Source: Acidobacteriota bacterium
GTDB lineage: Bacteria > Acidobacteriota > Vicinamibacteria > Marinacidobacterales > Marinacidobacteraceae
DNA length: 64,000 bases
Assembly (NCBI GenBank): GCA_022826195.1
Contig: JAJDVI010000076.1
Coordinates: forward strand, 21,971 to 85,970
Direction of reading: 5' to 3'
Shown: positions 42,715 through 51,853 of the stretch, in pieces
Layout of the letters: each line of letters starts with the position of its first letter
How positions within the stretch are numbered: the stretch's first letter is position 1
The notes under the pieces: model-generated
Told to the model about the DNA's origin: nothing
The model's database searches: none
The model's input: only the letters and a program-made list of their open reading frames with translations
Made by a program: the position numbers and the translations under genes

Positions 42715-44076
42715 CTACTTCGGTCCGAAGACCCAGGACATCCCGATGGTGAAGGTGTTCTGGCTCTTCGAGAGCCCCTCACCGCAGCCGGAGCAACTGA
42801 AAAAGTCGGCGTCCGACCAGTCCCGCCGGTACTCGAGGCGGGCCAGGAAGCGCGGGTCGTCCACCACCGGCTGGAACTCCAGCGTGACGGTGTTCTCCAT
42901 GAGCATCTGCTCGAGGCCGGTGGAGCGGGCCTCGCGGTCGTTCATGAACTCGTAGCGCTCGGCGATCCGTACCCGGTCGTTCACGTGGAAGCGGAGATAT
43001 CCGCCGAGACCCCAGGAGGTGGCGCTGGTCCCCATCTCGTCGGTCGCGGAGATGTAGTCCATGTTCACCATGGCCTCCACCCGGTCGCTGAGCCCGGCAT
43101 AGGCGTTCCAGCTCAGGTCCCGGAGCCACCCGTCGTTCGTCCCGGCGTTCTCGGGTCCGTTGATCCAGGTCAGCGTGGTGTTGAACCGGTCGTTCGGAGC
43201 GAGCGAACCCTGGACGCCGTAGGACTTGCCGGTGTTCTGGTCCCAGGCGTTGTCGAAGCCGTTCACCAGCATCAGGGTTCCGGTGAAGGTGTCGGTGAGC
43301 GGCACGCCCAGCCGCGCGCCGACGTGCGAGAAGGGTTCGTTCCAGGCCCACAGGATCCCCCGGGTGTAGTTCCAGTTCAGGTGCGATTCGGCGACCTCGA
43401 GTCCGGCGATCGTCCCGAAGGCGCCCATGTCGAACTGGGCGCCGTTCCCGAACCGGTAGTAACCGTAGGCCTGCTGGACGTACAACAGGTCGGCCAGTGG
43501 CCCCGGCTCGAGTCCCTCGCGGAAGAGGCGCGCCCCGGAACCGAACCAGATGTCGGACCGGAAACCGAAGGGGCCGTCGCCGGTGGTCTCGATTTCGAGC
43601 TTCAACTGGTTCAGGCCGAACCCCCGGGCGTTGGGGTTCGTGTAGTAGAGCGTGTTGTTCCCGTCGGCGGGATCGTTCGCGTTGTGGGTGAAGTAGGTGT
43701 CCACCAGGCCGGTGATGGCAAGCGGCTGCCCGCCGGTACTGGCGACCCCCTCGGGCATCGCCGCGCCGGCGTCCTGGGCCACCGGGAGGGGTACGCCTCG
43801 AGCGGCGCCGGCGTCCGCCGCCGCGAGGGCCAGGCCGGGCTCCGCGCCGGTCGGCGGAACCTCGGCGTCGCGGGAAGCCACCAGGGTGGCAAGCAGGATC
43901 TCGAGGTCTTCGATGCGCTCACGCAGCGAATCCAGTTCGCTGCGGATCTCGGCTTCGAGTTCGACGGTGGTCACCGCGGCGGTTGGTGAAGAGTCGCTGG
44001 CCACCACAGCCGCTGGCGCCGCGAGCCCGCAGGCAAGGAGCACGACCAACGTCGCGCCCATAGGTCGCGTTTTCAT
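42715..44076 (-). CDS. Outer-membrane beta-barrel porin-like protein
   Basis: 453 residues from ATG 44076, with GGAGG 5-9 bases upstream. Signal peptide at about 1-27 (MGATLVVLLACGLAAPAAVVA). A short coiled-coil segment follows (VELEAEIRSELDSLRERIEDLEILLATL), then a linker and a barrel rich in alternating aromatic residues from about residue 120 (LAITGLVDTYFTHNAND). It ends in a strand with terminal aromatic residues (FTIGMSWVFGPK). The pattern matches the putative beta-barrel porin-2 group. The coiled coil may anchor peptidoglycan or trimerise. Substrate unknown. Confidence 0.82.
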   Translation of the reverse strand: MKTRPMGATLVVLLACGLAAPAAVVASDSSPTAAVTTVELEAEIRSELDSLRERIEDLEILLATLVASRDAEVPPTGAEPGLALAAADAGAARGVPLPVAQDAGAAMPEGVASTGGQPLAITGLVDTYFTHNANDPADGNNTLYYTNPNARGFGLNQLKLEIETTGDGPFGFRSDIWFGSGARLFREGLEPGPLADLLYVQQAYGYYRFGNGAQFDMGAFGTIAGLEVAESHLNWNYTRGILWAWNEPFSHVGARLGVPLTDTFTGTLMLVNGFDNAWDQNTGKSYGVQGSLAPNDRFNTTLTWINGPENAGTNDGWLRDLSWNAYAGLSDRVEAMVNMDYISATDEMGTSATSWGLGGYLRFHVNDRVRIAERYEFMNDREARSTGLEQMLMENTVTLEFQPVVDDPRFLARLEYRRDWSDADFFSCSGCGEGLSKSQNTFTIGMSWVFGPK

Positions 44077-44150
44077 GATGTTTCCTCCGCCCATCCCGGG
44101 CTGTACAAGCGAAACGGAACGATCCCACCCCCCCCGGCAGGCAGGCCCGG

Positions 44151-45146
44151 TTAGTCCGGGCCTCCGGCGTTCTCGAGGGCGTAGCGGGCCACCTCTTCGT
44201 GGGTGGCGTACCAGACGTCGCCGGCCGCGTCCATGTGCTCGATCAGCCGCTCGAGCATGGCGATGCGGGAGCGGTGGCCGATGACGTGGGGATGCATGGT
44301 GAGCAGGAACATGCCACCCTCGGCGTGCGCCATGTCGAATTCGGCCTTCCAGATGGACAGCACGTCGTCAGGAGTGCTGTGCGGCCGAAGCGCCGAGTAC
44401 CGGCTGAAGCCGAAGTAGGGCGCGTCGTCCAGGATCCACTCCACCGGGAGTTCCACGACGCCGGTGGGCTCGCCGTTCGCCACGATCTCGTAGGGCCAGT
44501 CGTCCGCCATGAGGCTGGAGTCGTAGAGGAACCCGAGGTCGCGGACGATCTGCAGGGTGTTCGGGCTGTAGTCCCACGACGGCGTGCGGAGTCCGACCGG
44601 GCGCGTTCCGGTCAGTTCGGTGAGAGTGTCGACCGCGCGTTCGATGAGTTCGCGTTCCACGTCACCGGAAATGAGCGAGTTGCGTTCGTGGATCCAGCCG
44701 TGGACGCCGATCTCGTGTCCGTCGGCGACGATTTCGGCCACGTCCTCCGGGTAGATCAGCGCGCTGACCGCGGGGATGAAGAACGAAGCCGGAATCTCGT
44801 GCCGCCGCAGCAGGTCCAGGACCCGGGGGAGGCCGGCTCTCGACCCGTACTGTCCCCGGGAGAGAACGGAAGCCGAGGTGTTGTTGTCCCGGAGCGACAC
44901 CGTTTCGTTGTCGAAGTCGAAGGAGAGGGCGACGGCGACCCGGTTCCCGTCCGGCCACTCCGAGGGCGCCAGGCGGCGCCCGGCGCGCACCGCGTCGATC
45001 GGGGCCCGCCACTCCGCCTCCGTCCACTCCCAGGGCCGGACCTCGGGCGCCTCGCCGGGGGGTTCCTCGACGGGCGGCCCGGTGTTGCAGGCGCCGGCCG
45101 GCACCGACGCCGCGAGCAGGATCCAGGGCAGTGCCGAACCACGCAT
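44151..45146 (-). CDS. Polysaccharide deacetylase-family lipoprotein
   Basis: 331 residues from ATG 45146. The signal ends in PAGAC, a lipoprotein-like box with the Cys near residue 20. The NodB-type fold has the metal/catalytic residues in LSFDFDNET and GHEIGVHGWIHERN, then RTPSWDYSPNTL and LLTMHPHVIGH. The last motif and overall form are close to the PuuE/allantoinase-like branch, so it could act on an N-acyl or amide substrate rather than chitin. A TAGAAT box lies 8 bases ahead of the ATG. Confidence 0.85.
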   Translation of the reverse strand: MRGSALPWILLAASVPAGACNTGPPVEEPPGEAPEVRPWEWTEAEWRAPIDAVRAGRRLAPSEWPDGNRVAVALSFDFDNETVSLRDNNTSASVLSRGQYGSRAGLPRVLDLLRRHEIPASFFIPAVSALIYPEDVAEIVADGHEIGVHGWIHERNSLISGDVERELIERAVDTLTELTGTRPVGLRTPSWDYSPNTLQIVRDLGFLYDSSLMADDWPYEIVANGEPTGVVELPVEWILDDAPYFGFSRYSALRPHSTPDDVLSIWKAEFDMAHAEGGMFLLTMHPHVIGHRSRIAMLERLIEHMDAAGDVWYATHEEVARYALENAGGPD

Positions 45147-45154
45147 GGCCCGCG

Positions 45155-45160
45155 ATTCTA
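45155..45160 (-). promoter_or_regulatory. -10 box (TAGAAT) before the deacetylase gene
   Basis: On the minus strand TAGAAT ends 8 bases before the ATG at 45146, with no ribosome site between. Confidence 0.45.
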
Positions 45161-45218
45161 CGCGGTGCGGCGCCTCCGTGCCGGCTCCGGCGCGTCCCGC
45201 CGGGAACCTCCCCGACGG

Positions 45219-45224
45219 TAGAAT
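45219..45224 (+). promoter_or_regulatory. -10 box (TAGAAT) before yceD
   Basis: TAGAAT ends 9 bases before the TTG start of the yceD gene. No ribosome site lies between. It would drive the yceD-rpmF-fab cluster. Confidence 0.5.
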
Positions 45225-45233
45225 GCGGCGCCC

Positions 45234-45818
45234 TTGTCCGCACCTCACGATCCCTCCGCCCTGAGCGTCAACCTGGCCGCCGTGCCTTCGAACGGCGCCC
45301 GGGTCGCCGTCTCCGCCGCGCGGGAGGCCTTCGGATTCCCGGATGCGGAGTTCGAGATCGCGGGCGACCTCCGGTTGCACGGCCGCCTCGACCGGCTGGA
45401 GCGGGACGGCTTTCGCCTGCGGGCGGGCCTCCGCGGGGAGTTGCGGCTCGAATGTGTCCGCTGCCTCGGCCCCGTTCCGCTTCGCGTGGACGAGGAGCTC
45501 GATCTCGTGTACCTGCCCCGGGTCGCCGAGTCGACCGCTCCGGGAGGCGGTGAGCGTGCTCTCGAGGCCTCCGACATGAACGTGTCCTTCTACGACGAAG
45601 ACCGCCTCGAACTGGCCGAGACGGTGTGGGAGCAGCTCCACCTGGCCCTGCCGGTGAAACCGCTGTGTTCCGCCGATTGCCTGGGGCTCTGCGGTTCCTG
45701 CGGAGCCGACCGCAACCGCCACCCGCGGTGCGGTTGCGACGACAATACCGGCCGCGCCGACCGGAGCGGGCTCGGCGCGCTCCGCGACCTGACGGGCTTC
45801 CCGCAGACTCCGGGATAG
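45234..45818 (+). CDS. yceD: YceD/DUF177 family protein
   Basis: 194 residues from TTG 45234. The DUF177 zinc-ribbon-like motif is present: ECVRCLGP near residue 76 and CSADCLGLCGSCGADRN near residue 145. The family is encoded next to rpmF in most bacteria and is linked to 23S rRNA or ribosome assembly. It heads the fatty-acid gene cluster. Confidence 0.9.
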   Translation: MSAPHDPSALSVNLAAVPSNGARVAVSAAREAFGFPDAEFEIAGDLRLHGRLDRLERDGFRLRAGLRGELRLECVRCLGPVPLRVDEELDLVYLPRVAESTAPGGGERALEASDMNVSFYDEDRLELAETVWEQLHLALPVKPLCSADCLGLCGSCGADRNRHPRCGCDDNTGRADRSGLGALRDLTGFPQTPG

Positions 45819-45899
45819 CCAGCCGCACCCGGCGATCCGCGCCCACGCGCGGCGAGCCGACAACACCATTCCTCCAGTGAACTGACAGGAGAAACCGAA

Positions 45900-46082
45900 A
45901 TGCCACAACCCAAGAGGCGGCACTCCCGCGGCCGCCGGAACAACCGGCGTTCGCACGACAGCCTGAAGGCTCCGGGCCTCTCGGTGTGCACCGAGTGCAA
46001 CCGCCGCATCCGGCCGCACGTGGTCTGCCCGCACTGCGGCCACTACAAGGGCAAGAAAGTCCTCGACGTGGACAACCCCTGA
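45900..46082 (+). CDS. rpmF: 50S ribosomal protein L32
   Basis: 60 residues. N-terminus PQPKRRHSRGRRNNRRSH is typical of L32. The zinc ribbon C(T)EC ... CPHC is retained. ACAGGAG lies shortly before the ATG. Confidence 0.97.
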   Translation: MPQPKRRHSRGRRNNRRSHDSLKAPGLSVCTECNRRIRPHVVCPHCGHYKGKKVLDVDNP

Positions 46083-46083
46083 G

Positions 46084-47043
46084 TTGAGCAAGACGGCCTT
46101 CCTCTTCCCCGGCCAGGGGTCGCAACGGCCCGGTATGGGCCGGGCGCTCCGCGACGCCTTCCCGGAGTCGCGGGCGGTCTTCGAAGAGGCGGACGACGTC
46201 CTCCGGGAACCGCTCTCGACTCTCTGCTTCCAGGGCCCGGAGGAGGACCTCCGGCGCACCCGGAACACCCAGCCCGCCATGCTCACCGTCAGCTTCGCCG
46301 CCTGGCGCGCCGCCGCGGCGCGCGGCGCGGCCCCGGACATGGCCGCCGGGCACAGTCTGGGCGAGTACTCCGCACTGGTCGCGCTGGGTGGGCTCTCGTT
46401 CGGCGACGCGTTGCGGCTCACCCGGCGCCGCGCCGAGTTCATGCAGGAGGCGGTGCGCGAGGGCGAGGGCGCGATGGCCGCGGTGCTCGGGCTGCCGGCG
46501 GCGACCGTGGCCGAGGTCGCGTCCGAGGTGACCGGCCGCGGTGCGGGCCTCGTGGAACCGGCGAACTTCAACGGCGGGGGCCAGGTGGTCATCGGCGGCC
46601 ACACCGCGGCGGTGTCCGCGGCCGGCGAGGCGCTCAAGTCGCGGGGCGCGCGGCGGGTACTCCCGCTCCCGGTGAGCGCGCCGTTCCACACCCGGCTGAT
46701 GGAACCGGCAGCGGAACGCCTTTCGGCGGAGCTCGACGCGATCCTCTTCCGCGACCTCGCGGCGCCCCTGTGGACGAACGTGGACGCGGCTCCCATCCGA
46801 ACCGGCGCCGAGGCGCGGGAGGCCCTGCGCCGCCAGGTCGCCTCGCCGGTACGCTGGGAAGCGACGCTTCGAGGGATGGCCGCGGCGGGCGCCGGCGTCT
46901 TCGTCGAGATCGGTCAGGGCAGGGTGCTGACCGGGATGGTCCGCAAGGTGCTGCCGGAGGCCTCCGCGTTCGGAGTCTCCGATCCGGCCGGCGTCGAACG
47001 GCTTCAGGAGCTGTCGCCGGAGCCCTTGGCGACCTCCGCGTGA
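46084..47043 (+). CDS. fabD: Malonyl-CoA:ACP transacylase
   Basis: Loads malonate onto ACP for fatty-acid synthesis. 319 residues. FLFPGQGSQRPGMG at the N-terminus, the nucleophile in AGHSLGEYSALVA, and the catalytic His in PVSAPFHTRLM. It starts at TTG 46084, one base after the rpmF stop. In many bacteria plsX and fabH lie between rpmF and fabD; both are missing here. The stop overlaps fabG (TGATG). Confidence 0.96.
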   Translation: MSKTAFLFPGQGSQRPGMGRALRDAFPESRAVFEEADDVLREPLSTLCFQGPEEDLRRTRNTQPAMLTVSFAAWRAAAARGAAPDMAAGHSLGEYSALVALGGLSFGDALRLTRRRAEFMQEAVREGEGAMAAVLGLPAATVAEVASEVTGRGAGLVEPANFNGGGQVVIGGHTAAVSAAGEALKSRGARRVLPLPVSAPFHTRLMEPAAERLSAELDAILFRDLAAPLWTNVDAAPIRTGAEAREALRRQVASPVRWEATLRGMAAAGAGVFVEIGQGRVLTGMVRKVLPEASAFGVSDPAGVERLQELSPEPLATSA

Positions 47044-47810
47044 TGGTTTCCGCGGCGCAGGACCCCCGCGGAATGCGGTTCGAGGAGCAGACCGCCCTCG
47101 TGACCGGCGGCACCCGCGGGATCGGCCACGCCATCGCCGCCCGGCTCGCCGACGAGGGGGCGGCGGTGTTCCTTACCGGGACCGATGCTTCCCGCGCCGA
47201 AGCCGCCGCCGAAGAACTCGACGCCGGCCGCGGCCGGGTGCGTGGGCTGGCGCTCGACCTGACCGATCGCGAATCGGTCAAGCGCTGCGTGGCGGCCGCC
47301 AGCGCGAACGGGGGGTTGCAGATCCTCGTCAACAACGCCGGCGTTGCCCGCGACGGCCTGCTCGCGCGCCAGTCGGCGGACGCCTGGCGCGAGGTCATGG
47401 CCACCAACCTGGACGGCCTGCACGCTTGCTGCCAGGCCGCGGTCCGGCCTATGATGCGCGCTCGCTACGGTCGCATCGTCAACCTCAGTTCCATCGTGGG
47501 GCTCCGCGGCAATCCCGGTCAGACCGCCTACGCAGCTTCGAAGGCCGGCATCGTCGGTTTCACCAAGGCGCTCGCGAAGGAACTGGCGCGCCGGAACATC
47601 ACCGTGAACGCGGTGGCTCCGGGGCTCGTGGAAACCGACATGACCCGGGAGTTGCCCGAGGCGGCGCGGACCCAACTCGGAAGCGCCGTCGCCATGGGGC
47701 GTTCCGGATCGCCGGAAGAAGTGGCGGCCGCGGTCGCCTTCCTCGCTTCGGCCGAGGCGAGTTACATCACCGGCGCAGTTCTCGAAGTAACCGGAGGACT
47801 CGCGCTTTAG
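47043..47810 (+). CDS. fabG: 3-oxoacyl-ACP reductase
   Basis: NADPH-dependent short-chain dehydrogenase of fatty-acid elongation. 255 residues from ATG 47043; ATG 47073 is an alternative. The cofactor loop is VTGGTRGIGHAIA. NNAGVARDGLL, NLSSIVGLRGNPGQTAYAASKAG (Ser-Tyr-Lys) and the end YITGAVLEVTGGLAL fit FabG. Confidence 0.95.
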   Translation: MVSAAQDPRGMRFEEQTALVTGGTRGIGHAIAARLADEGAAVFLTGTDASRAEAAAEELDAGRGRVRGLALDLTDRESVKRCVAAASANGGLQILVNNAGVARDGLLARQSADAWREVMATNLDGLHACCQAAVRPMMRARYGRIVNLSSIVGLRGNPGQTAYAASKAGIVGFTKALAKELARRNITVNAVAPGLVETDMTRELPEAARTQLGSAVAMGRSGSPEEVAAAVAFLASAEASYITGAVLEVTGGLAL

Positions 47811-47867
47811 CCCCGCGCCGCGGGATCACCCGGCGGGCGCGGAAGAGCAACGACAGGAGTAAGACCA

Positions 47868-48149
47868 ATGCCCGACAAACCCAGGGAAGCGGAAGGCGCT
47901 CGGGAGCCGGAAGAGCTGCCGGTGGACGAGCGCGTCCGGGAACTCATCTGCGAGCAGCTTTCCGTAGCCCCCGACGAGGTCACGCCGGAGGCCACCTTCG
48001 TGGGCGACCTGAGCGCCGATTCGCTGGACATGGTCGAGCTGATGATGGCGCTCGAGGAGCAGTTCGGGATCGACATCTCGGAGGACCAGGCGGAACGGAT
48101 CCAGACGGTCGGCGATGCAGTGGCGTTCATCGAGCAGCGCATCAACTGA
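47868..48149 (+). CDS. acpP: Acyl carrier protein
   Basis: 93 residues, about 15 longer than usual, because of an acidic N-terminal extension ([15 protein letters not shown]). The phosphopantetheine Ser is in [20 protein letters not shown]. Sits between fabG and fabF as in other fab clusters. The ribosome site ACAGGAG precedes the ATG. Confidence 0.95.
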   Translation: MPDKPREAEGAREPEELPVDERVRELICEQLSVAPDEVTPEATFVGDLSADSLDMVELMMALEEQFGIDISEDQAERIQTVGDAVAFIEQRIN

Positions 48150-48245
48150 ACGGCGCCCGGTCCCGGTCCCCCGGGGCCGCCGCCGCCAGACCCCTCGGTA
48201 CGCGGGAGCGCCGCTGATCAGCGTGCCACGGACACGGGGGGGCTC

Positions 48246-49493
48246 ATGACTCCCAGGCGGGTGGTCGTCACCGGGGTGGGACTCGTGTCTCCCCTCGGTA
48301 TCGGGACCGCTGAAACCTGGCGGGGCCTGGTTGCGGGCCGCTCGGGCGCGGGCCCCATCACGCGCTTCGACGCCTCCGACTTCTCGTCGCGGATCGCCTG
48401 CGAGGTCAAGGGATTCGATCCGCTCGACTACGCGGACCGGCGCGACGCGCGCAAGATGGACACCTTCATCCAGTACGCACTCGCGGCCTCGCTGTTCGCG
48501 GCCGAGGACGCCGGCCTGGAGACTCCGCTTGCCGACCCCGATCGCGTCGGGGTGGTCATTTCCTCGGGAATCGGCGGTTTCGAGACGATCGAGCGGGAGC
48601 ACCGCAAGCTGCTCGAGAAGGGGCCGCGGCGCATCTCCCCGTTCTTCGTCCCGGCGATGGTGGTGAATCTGGCTGCCGGTTGGGTGTCGATCCGATTGGG
48701 CGCCCGGGGACCCAATTCAGCCATGGCGACGGCGTGTTCCGCCGGCGCGCACGCGGTGGGAGAGGCCTTCCGCCTCATCCGCCACGGACACGCCGACGTC
48801 ATGGTCGCCGGCGGGGCGGAGGCGACGATCACCCCGATGTGCATCGGCGGATTCGCCTCGATGAAGGCGCTCTCCACGCGCAACGACGAGCCCGAGCGCG
48901 CGTCGCGCCCGTTCGACCGGGACCGGGACGGCTTCGTGGTCGGGGAGGGGGCGGGCATCCTCGTCCTGGAGGAGCGCGAGGCGGCGCTGGCGCGGGGCGC
49001 CACGCTCTACGCGGAGGTGCTGGGCTACGGGATGAGCGGCGACGCCTTCCACATCACGGCGCCGTCGGAGGATGGGAGCGGCGCGGTCCGGGTGATGCAG
49101 GCGGCGCTCGCCGAAGCCGGAGCCGCGCCGGAGGACGTGGACGCGGTGAATGCGCACGGCACCTCCACGCCCCTGAACGACCGCATCGAAACGGCGGCGA
49201 TCCGGCGGGTCTTCGGCGGGCACGCCGACCGGCTCGCGGTCAGTTCCACGAAGTCGATGACCGGGCATCTGCTCGGCGGCGCCGGAGGGCTGGAGGCCGG
49301 CATTGCCTGTCTGACGCTCCGCCACCAGACGCTGCCTCCGACGATCAACTACGAAACCCCGGACCCCGACTGCGATCTCGACAACGTCCCCAACACCGCC
49401 CGGCCCGCGACGGTGAGGAGCGTGCTTTCCAACTCGTTCGGGTTCGGCGGCACGAACGTGTCCCTGCTGTTCCGGCATCCCGGCGAAGGCTGA
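48246..49493 (+). CDS. fabF: 3-oxoacyl-ACP synthase II
   Basis: Condensing enzyme of fatty-acid elongation. 415 residues. The active-site Cys lies in [14 protein letters not shown], the two His in [12 protein letters not shown] and [14 protein letters not shown], and the tail [14 protein letters not shown] is typical. Start ATG 48246. Only one KAS gene is present in the cluster. Confidence 0.96.
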   Translation: MTPRRVVVTGVGLVSPLGIGTAETWRGLVAGRSGAGPITRFDASDFSSRIACEVKGFDPLDYADRRDARKMDTFIQYALAASLFAAEDAGLETPLADPDRVGVVISSGIGGFETIEREHRKLLEKGPRRISPFFVPAMVVNLAAGWVSIRLGARGPNSAMATACSAGAHAVGEAFRLIRHGHADVMVAGGAEATITPMCIGGFASMKALSTRNDEPERASRPFDRDRDGFVVGEGAGILVLEEREAALARGATLYAEVLGYGMSGDAFHITAPSEDGSGAVRVMQAALAEAGAAPEDVDAVNAHGTSTPLNDRIETAAIRRVFGGHADRLAVSSTKSMTGHLLGGAGGLEAGIACLTLRHQTLPPTINYETPDPDCDLDNVPNTARPATVRSVLSNSFGFGGTNVSLLFRHPGEG

Positions 49494-49500
49494 CGATCCG

Positions 49501-50514
49501 ATGGACGACCTCTTCCGGTATCTGCGCGAGATCGTCGACATCCCGTCGGTGACCGGCGATGAAGGAGCCGTGGCCCGGCGGGTCGGCGCGGATCTCGAGG
49601 CCATCGGACTCGACGTCGAGTTCGACGAGGCCGCCCCTGGCCGGCCGAACCTGATCGCGCGCGCCGGGAAGGGTTCGACCCGCCTCTGGTACTGCACCCA
49701 CCTGGACACCGTGCCGCCCTTCTTCCCCTCGAGCGAGACCGGGACCCACATCGCCGGGCGGGGTTCCTGCGACGCCAAGGGCATCCTGGCGGCAATGCTC
49801 TTCGCGGCCCGCCGGCTCCGCGAGGACGGTGTTTCCGGCTTCGGGATGGCCTTCACCGTCGGCGAGGAGGTGGACAGCGCCGGCGCCATCCACCTCGAAG
49901 CGCGCGGCCCGGGAGGCGCGGCGGACGGAGTCCACCTGGTCTGCGGCGAGCCCACGGAGGGGCTCATGGCGAGCGGCCACAAGGGCACGCTCCGGGTCCG
50001 GATCCGGGCGCGCGGGAAGGCGGCCCATTCCGCCTATCCCGACGCGGGAGACTCCGCGGTCCACCGCCTTCTCGCGACGATCTCCCACCTCCAGTCGCTC
50101 GACTGGGGAAAGAGTGAGGTGCTCGGCCCGGCGACCCTGAATGTGGGCGTCATCTCGGGCGGGGTCGCGGGGAACGTCCTCGCCCCTGCCGCGGAGGCCA
50201 CCCTCTACTGGAGGCTCGTCGGCGAGGCCGAACCGGCGCGGCGCCGCCTCGAAGCGATTCTGGGCGCCGACGACAACCTCAGCTACGAGCACGTCGGCCA
50301 GAACGACGCGGTCTTCTGCCGGACGCTCCCCGGCTTCCGGGTGGCCCCGATGTCGTATTCGACCGACATCCCGTTCATGCCTTCCTGGGGTACGCCGCTC
50401 CTCATCGGGCCGGGGAGCATCCATGACGCGCACACGGCTCACGAACACGTGTTGAAGAGCGACCTGGTGGACGCCGTCGGCTACTACCAGCGGATCGCCC
50501 ACGAACTGCTGTAG
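49501..50514 (+). CDS. M20-family metallopeptidase (ArgE/DapE-like)
   Basis: 337 residues. The two-zinc ligands are visible: H in YCTHLDTVPP, D in GRGSCDAKG, E-E in FTVGEEVDSAG, and the final H in SIHDAHTAHEHV. The dimerisation lid domain spans about residues 165-275 (GHKGTLRVRIRARGKAAHSAYP). The family includes succinyl-diaminopimelate desuccinylase, acetylornithine deacetylase and LysK-type enzymes; the substrate cannot be assigned from sequence alone. It lies 7 bases after fabF. Confidence 0.85.
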   Translation: MDDLFRYLREIVDIPSVTGDEGAVARRVGADLEAIGLDVEFDEAAPGRPNLIARAGKGSTRLWYCTHLDTVPPFFPSSETGTHIAGRGSCDAKGILAAMLFAARRLREDGVSGFGMAFTVGEEVDSAGAIHLEARGPGGAADGVHLVCGEPTEGLMASGHKGTLRVRIRARGKAAHSAYPDAGDSAVHRLLATISHLQSLDWGKSEVLGPATLNVGVISGGVAGNVLAPAAEATLYWRLVGEAEPARRRLEAILGADDNLSYEHVGQNDAVFCRTLPGFRVAPMSYSTDIPFMPSWGTPLLIGPGSIHDAHTAHEHVLKSDLVDAVGYYQRIAHELL

Positions 50515-50534
50515 CAGGCTCCCAGGCCGGAGCG

Positions 50535-50584
50535 GGGAGCGCCGGTGTTCACACCGGCACGCGCTGCGCCGCAGCGCAGCGCCC
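50535..50584 (+). repeat. Two-hairpin intergenic repeat (copy 5a)
   Basis: GGGAGC, first stem GCCGGTG-TTCA-CACCGGC (loop TT or TTCA), A, second stem GCGCTGC-GCC-GCAGCGC, then AGCGCC. The TGT/ACA pair differs from other copies but keeps pairing. Confidence 0.75.
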
Positions 50585-50652
50585 GGCACGACGCTGATTC
50601 GCGCGATGGTTCTCCCTTGATGGCGCGACGCCATGCGGAACAATGGTGATCC

Positions 50653-50700
50653 GGGTTTCGCGGCCCGTGGCCGCGATGCCGGCCGGAGGCCGGCGCTCCG
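50653..50700 (-). repeat. Two-hairpin intergenic repeat, type A (copy 5b)
   Basis: On the minus strand: CGGAGC, first stem GCCGGCC-TCC-GGCCGGC, ATC, second stem GCGGCC-ACG-GGCCGC, GAAACCC. Lies face to face with copy 5a in the same 193-base gap. Confidence 0.78.
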
Positions 50701-50707
50701 ACTCCCC

Positions 50708-51853
50708 ATGTCCGACCTTCGCCCAGCGTCCCCGTTCCGTCTCCTGCGGCGGACCCTGCTCGCCTGGTTCCGGCGGAACGGGCGCCCGCTCCCGTTTCGC
50801 GAATCGCCGGACGCCTGGCGCGTCTGGGTGTCGGAGGTGATGCTCCAGCAGACCCGGGTGGAAGCCATGTTGCCGCGCTACCGGGCGTTCGTGGCGCGTT
50901 TCCCGGACCCCGGGGCGCTGGCGGACGCCTCCGAGGACGAGGTCCTGGCCGCCTGGGCGGGCCTCGGCTACTACGGCCGCGCCCGGGCGCTCCACCGGGC
51001 CGCGCGGGAGTTGGCCGCGGCGGGCGGGGGGATTCCCGACACCGCCGCGTCACTGCGGAGGCTTCCCGGGATCGGCGACTACACCGCGGCGGCGATCGCC
51101 TCGATCGCCTTCGACGAACCGGTTGCCGCGGTGGACGGGAACGTGCGCCGGGTGTTGTCCCGGCTGTTCATGGTCGAGGGGTTCCCGGGGCGGGCGCCGT
51201 TCGAGGGGCGGGTCCGGGAACTCGCCGACCGCCTGATGGAAGCGGATGGCGGCCGGGATCCGGGCGACTGGAACCAGGCGGTGATGGAGCTCGGCGCGAC
51301 GGTCTGCACTCCGGCGGTTCCCCGGTGCGGCTCGTGCCCGGTCCGCGAGTTCTGTTGGTCGCGGGTGGCGGGGCGGCAAACGGACTTCCCCGGACGTCCG
51401 CCGCGTCCGGCGCCGGTCGCCGTACGCCTGGCCGTGGCGGTCGTGCGGGACCGGGAGGGCCGGATCCTGGTGTTTCGACGCGGCGAAAGCCCGATGCGGG
51501 GCCTCTACGAGTTGCCGTGCGGCGAGTGCCGGAGCGATGAGTCCCCGGAAACGGCGCTCGTCCGGGAGACGGCCTCGCGCTACGGGATCCGGGTCGAGCC
51601 GGCGCGAGAGGTGGCGGGGTTCCGTCACACGGTGATGAACCGCAGGATCGCGGTGGTTCCGTTCGAGGCGGATCTGGTGGATCCGGCCCCCGGCGAGACC
51701 GTGCCGGGGGGCCGTTTCGTGCACCCGCGGGACCTCGATCGGATTCCGTCCGGCTCGATGCTGCAGAAGACGCTTCAGCGGGTCGCATCCACGCGCCGAA
51801 CGCCCGGGAATCCATCGCGGCGGCTGCTAGTCTCCGCGCGCGACGACCCATGA
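50708..51853 (+). CDS. mutY: Adenine DNA glycosylase
   Basis: Removes adenine mispaired with 8-oxoguanine. 381 residues. The catalytic Glu is in [12 protein letters not shown], the helix-hairpin-helix in [14 protein letters not shown] with the catalytic Asp in [11 protein letters not shown]. The iron-sulfur cluster motif is C-x6-C-x2-C-x5-C ([17 protein letters not shown]). A Nudix-like C-terminal domain follows. The stop overlaps the leuS start by ATGA. Confidence 0.96.
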   Translation: MSDLRPASPFRLLRRTLLAWFRRNGRPLPFRESPDAWRVWVSEVMLQQTRVEAMLPRYRAFVARFPDPGALADASEDEVLAAWAGLGYYGRARALHRAARELAAAGGGIPDTAASLRRLPGIGDYTAAAIASIAFDEPVAAVDGNVRRVLSRLFMVEGFPGRAPFEGRVRELADRLMEADGGRDPGDWNQAVMELGATVCTPAVPRCGSCPVREFCWSRVAGRQTDFPGRPPRPAPVAVRLAVAVVRDREGRILVFRRGESPMRGLYELPCGECRSDESPETALVRETASRYGIRVEPAREVAGFRHTVMNRRIAVVPFEADLVDPAPGETVPGGRFVHPRDLDRIPSGSMLQKTLQRVASTRRTPGNPSRRLLVSARDDP

